Both the position numbers and the translations under genes were made by a program. Below the pieces are notes generated by a model. It ran no database searches and had not been told where the DNA came from. It was given only the letters and a program-made list of their open reading frames with translations. Below, in pieces: positions 58,067 through 64,000 of a DNA stretch of 64,000 nt; within the stretch, counting starts at the first letter, position 1; each line of letters starts with the position of its first letter. The DNA comes from Xenorhabdus szentirmaii DSM 16338. GTDB taxonomy: Bacteria; Pseudomonadota; Gammaproteobacteria; Enterobacterales; Enterobacteriaceae. The stretch spans positions 224,612 to 288,611 of the forward strand of contig NZ_NIBV01000003.1 in assembly GCF_002632585.1 (NCBI RefSeq), in the 5' to 3' direction.

Positions 58067-58397
58067 CAAATGTTCCCTCTTCGTATTGATTTCCGTGTAT
58101 CTCTTCGCCTTGATCTTACCCGCTTTTGCGCGGAATTTTGCCATATTAATGCCAGCAATTCTGCGCCGATATCAGAGCTCCTATAAAGTATTAAGAAACG
58201 TCCAAACGATCCAGCACAGAATGACAACCCTATACAAAAATAGCCATTATTTCAGCCAGTAACTTTTAGCACCAGCAAAATTCAATATGAATTCCAAGGA
58301 TAGAGTTGACAGGACACACAGTTAAACTTCCCACACCTATGTTATTCTCTTTAAGTCAATTTTAAGGAACATGGACTGATAAGGCATATCCAGAATA
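58067..58397. promoter_or_regulatory. divergent promoter region of DUF3883 and helicase genes
   Basis: About 330 bp, AT-rich, between genes facing away from each other, so it must carry both promoters. A TTGACA-like box (gagTTGACAggac, near 58306) and TATTCT (about 58342) 17-25 bp downstream could serve the helicase gene. Confidence 0.4.
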
Positions 58398-61300
58398 ATG
58401 AAAAGCACTTCGAAAATTATCCTCATGGCTTGGCAAGATTATCTGAAATGCGGCGGCGCAGAAAAAAGTAAAATACCAGCCAATAAGTTACATGAAGATC
58501 ATCAACTCGTACTTAGTCAAGAAAACTGTGAGGATACTCAAAACGGAGTACGCATTCACATCACACCTAAGATGTATGAAAACTGGCGCAAGCGCTTTGT
58601 CAAATATGGTAAAAAGGGTGAGATTATCCATATTGAACCCGTCAATCTGCTGTTTCCGCTATTACGCTGTACAGAGAATGTGCGAGACAAATCTTACGTG
58701 AAATACCTACCACTATTCTCTTTCCCACTGCCAAAAGCGTTATTTGAACAAAATAGCACCTCTTTACTACTCCCGGTTAAAGATGGGCAACAAATAAGCG
58801 CATTGTCATTTGCTTTCCGTGAGATGTTTGGCATTCAATTGGCTGAGTTGGGTGAAAATCGCCATATGATGAGCATTGTTAGCGCATTGACGGGCCGTAA
58901 ATATGACACCTTCCTTGAAGCATTTGAATCGTTTCAAGACTGGGTCACAAAGCAGCCGAATAGTAAGCATCAGGGACTGGAAACTGCATTTAATGCCCTT
59001 ATTGCGCCACTACATAATGAAGATTACAACCTGAAACGAGATGCAGAAGATTTCAGTTGGCTGTGTGACAATTCCGAAGGCGAATTCCCACTGCTGGAAC
59101 AGTATCTCAACCATGTTCACAGTGAGGATAATTCTCCAGACATATATGAACTGGTAACGGGAGGATTGTTTGAAACACAGCATCCTCTTGGACATGGGCA
59201 GATGGAAGCGATACAGGCGATTAATCAGGATGAACGTCTGATCGCTGTACAAGGTGCCCCTGGTACAGGTAAAACCACTCTATTTAAGTCTTTGATTGCC
59301 CAGCAATTGGTAGCACGTGCATTGTCCATTGCTGAAGGCAATGACCGTAATTTAGGTATGTTGGTGACATCTACCGCCATAAAAGCAGTAGAAAATATTA
59401 TTGACGACCTACGTAGTGACCCGCTTACACAACAGCTTGACTGGCTCTGGTTTCACGGTGGATCTAAGGATCAAGTACAGAATGAACTTGTCCGAATAGA
59501 GAGACTCATCAGCCGCTTGCGGCAGGAACGTTATGAAGAACATACCCAGCGTAACTACTTATCTGTGTTGCTCCAACATCGTGATGAACTGAACACTTGC
59601 TATAAAACATACCTGAATGAAAAAGCTGCTGCTCTGCAGTCTGTTGTCAATTGTAGGCTTGGGACAGCGGATGTACAGGAACTTCCTCTACGTTTCGCTA
59701 ATAAATTCACCACATTTGCTGCCCATGTTCAGCATCAGGGTATCAATGCCTCACTTAACCACCCTGACGACCTTGATGACTTCTCATACTATCTGGAGAA
59801 AAGCTTGTATATATTAAGTCAGGAAAAGGAATTACGTCAGCAAGCTCGAAAGGTTTATCAAACCCTGCGAGCGACTTGGCCACTACCGCATAACGTGGAA
59901 GACATTCTCCACTGGATAGATTCTCCGCTACGCCCTGCACTTGAGCTACATTACCGTGACTATCCCCGCAGAGGAATCAGGCTACATCTGGCACGTCTGT
60001 TCGAGGGAAAATATCGAGCACGATTACAGCAAATGCGTGCTGCGGTGCCAGAGGATTTTCAACATTTCAACCTTAGCATACTTACTCACCACCAATTAAC
60101 AGCTCTGGCAGATGCCGGAGAAACATTGTCGCAACAGGAGGAAAAACTTCAGCTACTGAAATTACTCCTGCATTCTGGACCTGATGCCCAGCAAGAAAAA
60201 CGCCTGCTAAGCCTCAGCGCCGAAGTGATAGATCTGCAAAACCAATGGTGTAATGTAGTGTATGCACAACAGATGATGGCTCAGTATCAGCAGCACTATC
60301 CGGAAGGTGACTGGTGTGACATCTTACGTAAACGTTTTATCAATCAGCATCGAGAAATGTTTGAAATGGCTATTGGCTATCTCTGGCAGGAACAGCTGAA
60401 ACGGAAAATAGAATTAGAAGAGGTGTTGACCCATTGGCAGGCTCTGGTTAATGGACGCCGCAGCGCAGGTTATTATCGCTGGCTGGATAAGCTGGATGAA
60501 TTCTATTCTGCACTGTCGTTGGTATATCCGGTGATGGCAACTACGCTGGTATCCGCCTGGAAGATGGCTGGCTATCGTAAGCTTGATGAACTCAAAGGCC
60601 ATAAACCTTGGCATCTGGCACTTTGCGATGAGGCAGGCATGATTTCGGTTGAATCACTAATTCCGTTGCTAAGCCGCAGCGAGAAAGCGATGATCGTCGG
60701 TGATCCGTTGCAAATCGAACCTATCCGTAATCTCTCTGAAAATCTACAAACGCAACTGCGTGAACGCCATTTTACAGACAATAACACGTTGTATGAACGA
60801 GTTTCACCTGCAACTGTTACGGGGTGGCACCGTGCTGCTGGTACTCTTTCAGGTCGTGTAAATGATATTGGCAACAGTATTATTTTGGATGAACATAGGC
60901 GGTGCCAGAAGCCAATTGCTGACCTTTTTATCCGTTTGGCTGGTTATCACGGGGTTACGGTAGAAACTGCAACACCTGACGAACGTATCGCCAGTGCCTT
61001 TGAGAAATCTGGCGGTCACCATTTGATGTTCTACAGCGTAGAAGGTCAGAAAGGGGATGCCGTGAACACTAACCTCGACGAAGTCGATGCCATTGAACAA
61101 CTACTGGATAAACTGGAAGAGGCGGGTTATGACCTGACGACAGATATTGGTATCGTCACCCCTTACACTAATCAGAGATCATTACTAAGTAAGCGCTTCG
61201 CTCAGCGCATGAATCATGCTCAGAAAAACTGTATCGGTACTGTACATCAGTTCCAAGGAGTAGGATTTGAGGTCATTATTTATAGCCCGGTAATTTTTCA

Positions 61301-62000
61301 TCCCCTTGATACTCCGAATTTTCAAAATGATTCGCCTAATATGCTAAATGTAGTGGTTTCACGCGCTAAACAACAACTAATCATCGTAGGTAACTATCAT
61401 CGACTGCGACAAGCAGGAGGCTACCTAAAGGTACTCGCCGATAGAGTTGCAGAAGATTTTCTTCTCGAGCAAGGTAGTCAGCACCCGCAGTTTGCAAGCC
61501 TGAGCCAGACTCCACGTTTACAGCGTTATTATCGTGACTGTGAACATATTGCCGCATTCAGCGCGCTGATAGCACAGAGTAAAAATGAGGTGATAGTGAT
61601 TACACCGTGGATTCGACGAGGAGGGACGCAGTATCAAAGGCCTGAATTGGCACAACTGTTGGCAACGCAGCAGCGTGGCGTAAGAGTCAAAGTCTATTAC
61701 GGTTATTATCATCAACGCTTAGATCGTGCAGATGATAATGATCATACGCTAATTGCCGAATACCGTGAACAACTTGGAAAAGGAAATATTATCCGTCTAA
61801 CAGAAGGTACACATGAAAAAGTGCTGATGATCGATGGGCGTTACATTATTCTCGGTAGCTGGAACTGGCTTTCCCATGGTTACCACGATAGCTGCCAGCG
61901 CAGAGGGCAATTCAGTAACGCCATTCGTCATGAGATAAGCGCCGAATTGGATGACGTTACGTTAGTGAAGGAACTCAGAGATCGACTGGGGCTGGAATAA
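58398..62000 (+). CDS. SF1 helicase with C-terminal PLD nuclease domain (Mokosh type II-like)
   Basis: 1200 residues. SF1/UPF1-type helicase motifs in order: I VQGAPGTGKTTLFKSL (about 285), II LALCDEAGMISVESL (about 740), III AMIVGDPLQIEPI, IV-like ILDEHRRCQKPIADLF, V IGTVHQFQGVGFEVIIYSP and VI MLNVVVSRAKQQLIIVGNY. A coiled insertion spans about 380-680. The last 170 residues form a PLD domain with one HxK motif (THEKVLMIDGRYIILGSWNWLS, about 1138) preceded by VIVITPWIRRGG. One-chain helicase-PLD proteins of this layout include type II Mokosh, an anti-phage system; this match is by architecture only. Appears intact. Confidence 0.88.
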   Translation: MKSTSKIILMAWQDYLKCGGAEKSKIPANKLHEDHQLVLSQENCEDTQNGVRIHITPKMYENWRKRFVKYGKKGEIIHIEPVNLLFPLLRCTENVRDKSYVKYLPLFSFPLPKALFEQNSTSLLLPVKDGQQISALSFAFREMFGIQLAELGENRHMMSIVSALTGRKYDTFLEAFESFQDWVTKQPNSKHQGLETAFNALIAPLHNEDYNLKRDAEDFSWLCDNSEGEFPLLEQYLNHVHSEDNSPDIYELVTGGLFETQHPLGHGQMEAIQAINQDERLIAVQGAPGTGKTTLFKSLIAQQLVARALSIAEGNDRNLGMLVTSTAIKAVENIIDDLRSDPLTQQLDWLWFHGGSKDQVQNELVRIERLISRLRQERYEEHTQRNYLSVLLQHRDELNTCYKTYLNEKAAALQSVVNCRLGTADVQELPLRFANKFTTFAAHVQHQGINASLNHPDDLDDFSYYLEKSLYILSQEKELRQQARKVYQTLRATWPLPHNVEDILHWIDSPLRPALELHYRDYPRRGIRLHLARLFEGKYRARLQQMRAAVPEDFQHFNLSILTHHQLTALADAGETLSQQEEKLQLLKLLLHSGPDAQQEKRLLSLSAEVIDLQNQWCNVVYAQQMMAQYQQHYPEGDWCDILRKRFINQHREMFEMAIGYLWQEQLKRKIELEEVLTHWQALVNGRRSAGYYRWLDKLDEFYSALSLVYPVMATTLVSAWKMAGYRKLDELKGHKPWHLALCDEAGMISVESLIPLLSRSEKAMIVGDPLQIEPIRNLSENLQTQLRERHFTDNNTLYERVSPATVTGWHRAAGTLSGRVNDIGNSIILDEHRRCQKPIADLFIRLAGYHGVTVETATPDERIASAFEKSGGHHLMFYSVEGQKGDAVNTNLDEVDAIEQLLDKLEEAGYDLTTDIGIVTPYTNQRSLLSKRFAQRMNHAQKNCIGTVHQFQGVGFEVIIYSPVIFHPLDTPNFQNDSPNMLNVVVSRAKQQLIIVGNYHRLRQAGGYLKVLADRVAEDFLLEQGSQHPQFASLSQTPRLQRYYRDCEHIAAFSALIAQSKNEVIVITPWIRRGGTQYQRPELAQLLATQQRGVRVKVYYGYYHQRLDRADDNDHTLIAEYREQLGKGNIIRLTEGTHEKVLMIDGRYIILGSWNWLSHGYHDSCQRRGQFSNAIRHEISAELDDVTLVKELRDRLGLE

Positions 62001-62176
62001 CCTCAACGTTGAACTCGGGAGACCAAATTGTCTTGAATTATCGGGATGCTCCCTGAGTTAGTTATTCCGATAAATTAAGGCAACTTACTAATTTTTCCAT
62101 CCAATACTGGTAGTACGGGCTGGTACAACCCTTATAGACTGGTTGTTTTTTATTCATGTTGGCAGTACCAACACGT

Positions 62177-62561
62177 TCATTTTTCAACCAAATCGGTGTA
62201 ACCTGCAATATCGCGTGTTTTTATTCTCCTCCTGACCTGATCGTATTTCGCCAGATTCAGCTGCTGACGGATCTCACTCACCATGTTGCAGACATGTGCC
62301 GGCGAAGCCGGTTGCAGCGGACGTGAAACAGGCTGTTCAGGTTCAATCGGCCGTCTTGCAGGTGCTGCCACAGCAGCGGGAGCACTAACATGACCCGTCT
62401 GCACAAATAATTTCCCTTCCCGTGCCCGCTTCATAACGGTCAGCAACCAGCCCACCGGATTACCAATGTGACCTGTCCGCAGGGCGTTATCCAGACTGCT
62501 CAGTACAGTTTGCACCTGTTCAGCGGGCAGCGCCTGCAACTGACCTGTCAGCATGGCCACT
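62177..62561 (-). pseudogene. STY4528-like ICE replication protein, C-terminal fragment
   Basis: 128 codons remain to the IS edge: VAMLTGQLQALPAEQVQTVLSSLDNAL, GNPVGWLLTVMKRAREGKLF and a final EIRQQLNLAKYDQVRRR. The GNPVGWLLTVMKRAREG block is typical of the C-terminus of STY4528/PFL_4669-neighbourhood replication proteins. The rest lies beyond the second IS, outside the window. Its position upstream of the PFL_4669 gene in the ICE order supports the call. The gene is disrupted, so replication functions of the element may be lost. Confidence 0.7.
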
Positions 62562-62576
62562 ATATGAACGCATCCC

Positions 62577-62836
62577 GTTTGCAAGACAAAAGTTATTGTG
62601 ACATTGAAGGTAGATTGCAGCTCTATATTCGGCCTTGTTACAGCTAATACTGCGGGCCTCGATGTAATCCGCTGACCTGCGCCTTATTCCTCGAACGAGA
62701 TTGACGCTCTGGTGACCATTCAGGTTTAGCAAGTCACGGTCTCACCTTTCGTTGTCATCATAACTCTTGCCTCAGCAATCTTTCTGTATTCGTCTTTTTT
62801 AATTAAGTTGAAGTAAATTTTTATCTGTGAAATACC
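62577..62836 (-). ncRNA. candidate bridge RNA region of IS copy 2
   Basis: Non-coding stretch downstream of the transposase, equivalent to that in copy 1, with one visible difference (GTCAATCTCG versus GTCAAGCTCG). A bridge RNA is expected here from knowledge of IS1111-type elements. Not demonstrated. Confidence 0.35.
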
Positions 62837-63856
62837 TCAATAAGGCCTGATACTGACGTAATCTTTTTCATATTCCCGTTGATGAGCAATCAGTGCCCAG
62901 ACCGTGCGAGCCAGTTTATTCGCCATCCCGACAATCGCAACACTAACCGGACGTCGTTTTTTCAGTTCGCTTACCCACTGGGGCGGTGTTTTCGTGCATA
63001 ACGTGGCGACTCTGGCGCCATGGATAAACAGCGTCCTGAGATACGTATCCCCACGTTTACTGATGCCCAGTAACTTAACCCGGCCACCTGTTCCTGTTTG
63101 CCGGGGAACCAAGCCCAGATAGGCGGAAAACTCCCGGCCTGATCGGAAAGCAGTGGGATCCCCCATCGTAGCGATGGCTGCTGTAGCAATCAGAACACCC
63201 ACACCCGGAATTTTCATGATCCGCTGACAATCCGCATGCTGATTTGCCCACTCAGTCAATTGTTTTTCCAGACCGTCAATTTCTTTATCAAGTTCACTCA
63301 GGCGATAATATTGCTCTTCAATCAGGCTGATCAGGAAGGGGGAGAGTGTTATCCTTAACCGCTCAAGCACCTCGGGTATCGCTTTGTCTAACGATGCCCG
63401 CCCCTTATGCACTGTCTCACCAAATTCCAGTAACAATCCATGCAATGCATTAATTTGCGCGGTTCTGAATTTCACTAACTGAGTACGCATCCGGTGCACA
63501 GAAAGTAGGGTTTGTTGTTCTTCATTTTTGATAGCGACGGGTTTACCCGGTTGCTGAACGGCCATCCAGATTGCCCTGGCATCCATGACATCGTTTTTGT
63601 TACCTATACGAAAAGCTTTAACAAATTTGGCCTGAAGCAAATGAACTTCATGCCCTAACTTTTTCAGCTCCCGTGCCCAATAGTGGGCACCACCACACGC
63701 TTCCATACCAATCAGACAAGGATCCCGGTTGCTGAAAAAAGTCAAAAAATCCCGTCGTCGTAGCTGTTTATCAATGATTTCACCGGTATATTCATCAACG
63801 AAATGAATTTGCATCAGATACTTTGCGATATCGACGCCAACAGGCGTATATTTCAT
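62837..63856 (-). CDS. IS110-family transposase (copy 2)
   Basis: 339 residues, identical to copy 1 except Thr for Ala in KRGDTYLRTLF and Ile for Val in DYVSIRPY. DEDD and Transposase_20 domains are both complete, so it is probably active. Confidence 0.95.
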   Translation of the reverse strand: MKYTPVGVDIAKYLMQIHFVDEYTGEIIDKQLRRRDFLTFFSNRDPCLIGMEACGGAHYWARELKKLGHEVHLLQAKFVKAFRIGNKNDVMDARAIWMAVQQPGKPVAIKNEEQQTLLSVHRMRTQLVKFRTAQINALHGLLLEFGETVHKGRASLDKAIPEVLERLRITLSPFLISLIEEQYYRLSELDKEIDGLEKQLTEWANQHADCQRIMKIPGVGVLIATAAIATMGDPTAFRSGREFSAYLGLVPRQTGTGGRVKLLGISKRGDTYLRTLFIHGARVATLCTKTPPQWVSELKKRRPVSVAIVGMANKLARTVWALIAHQREYEKDYVSIRPY

Positions 63857-64000
63857 GAGTGGATCCTCCAGTTATCAGAGAGCAACAGGCTTCTCATTTA
63901 GGCACTATAAGGCCGGAAATCTGAGAGGATCCACACCTTACCTCTCAATTTCAGCATAGTACCGAGGGTTACGTGGTTGGGATGCGTTCATTACATTCCT

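Larger units (their letters stand above)
62562..63998 (-). mobile_element. IS110-family insertion sequence, IS1111-type (copy 2, inverted)
   Basis: Same 1437-bp element as copy 1 in reverse orientation, flanked by CT at 62560-62561 and 63999-64000. At least four base differences from copy 1 were found by eye (two change the transposase, one is silent, one is in the non-coding end). It interrupts the replication gene. Its outer end coincides almost exactly with the window edge. Confidence 0.9.

Noticed and set aside
30105..63998. Composite transposon formed by the two IS copies
   Set aside because: IS110-type elements do not mobilise intervening DNA as classical composite transposons, and the segment between is ordinary ICE backbone with cargo in native order.
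1..64000. CRISPR arrays and tRNA genes
   Set aside because: No regularly spaced direct repeats and no tRNA-like cloverleaf sequence or attachment duplication were recognised by reading.

Overview
The window is a Gram-negative, gammaproteobacterial chromosome segment, most likely Enterobacterales and plausibly Morganellaceae (Xenorhabdus/Photorhabdus/Proteus type). This rests on the gene families and their style: a VgrG/DUF4123/lipase module, Ntox15 toxin with DUF1851 immunity, an invasin-like inverse autotransporter, and an SPI-7/PFGI-1-like integrative conjugative element (ICE). The genus is inference. The backbone from about 6.3 to 64 kb is one ICE of the PFL_46xx/47xx family, transcribed almost entirely on the minus strand. 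Read right to left it holds a replication protein (STY4528-like, 3' part only), a PFL_4669-family protein, topB, a DUF3577 protein, ssb, an Nlp-like regulator, the transfer genes PilL_N, TIGR03759, TIGR03765, TraD and TIGR03747, then RAQPRD to the VirB4/TraC ATPase, and finally TIGR03757, TIGR03756, TIGR03755 and TraG. AT-rich cargo blocks sit between these modules.

Layout. 1-5.2 kb: a type I secretion operon (HlyB-like ABC exporter, HlyD-like adaptor, DUF5625 lipoprotein) with the 5' part of its probable secreted substrate. 5.2-6.3 kb: AT-rich, no convincing gene. 6.3-11 kb: the end of the transfer region. 11.3-25.8 kb: a plus-strand T6SS island with a lone TssF, VgrG, a DUF4123 adaptor, a class-3 lipase effector, three related lipoproteins (probable immunity, two broken), a DUF2169 remnant, a PAAR-like protein, an Ntox15 DNase-type effector split by an in-frame stop, and three copies of its GAD-like/DUF1851 immunity gene (the middle one broken by a small TIR element). 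26-28.6 kb: an invasin/intimin-like gene frameshifted by an 8-bp duplication. 29.5-33.7 kb: virB4 cut in two by an IS110-family (IS1111-type) element. 33.7-47.6 kb: transfer genes, with an EcoRII-like/Dcm/Vsr restriction-modification block inserted. 48.5-52.1 kb: an AAA ATPase/DUF4276 pair and an AIPR protein, both defence-type. 52.4-56.7 kb: ICE DNA-processing genes with a frameshifted topB. 57-62 kb: a frameshifted DUF3883 protein divergent from a 1200-residue SF1 helicase-PLD protein resembling type II Mokosh. 62.2-64 kb: a replication gene cut by a second, inverted copy of the same IS.

Together: the ICE carries secretion-linked weapons (T1SS, T6SS toxins with immunities, adhesin) and at least four anti-phage or anti-DNA modules. 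VirB4, topB and the replication gene are all damaged, and no integrase or relaxase lies in the window, so the element looks unable to conjugate by itself. The two inverted IS copies could also flip the 31-62 kb segment by homologous recombination.
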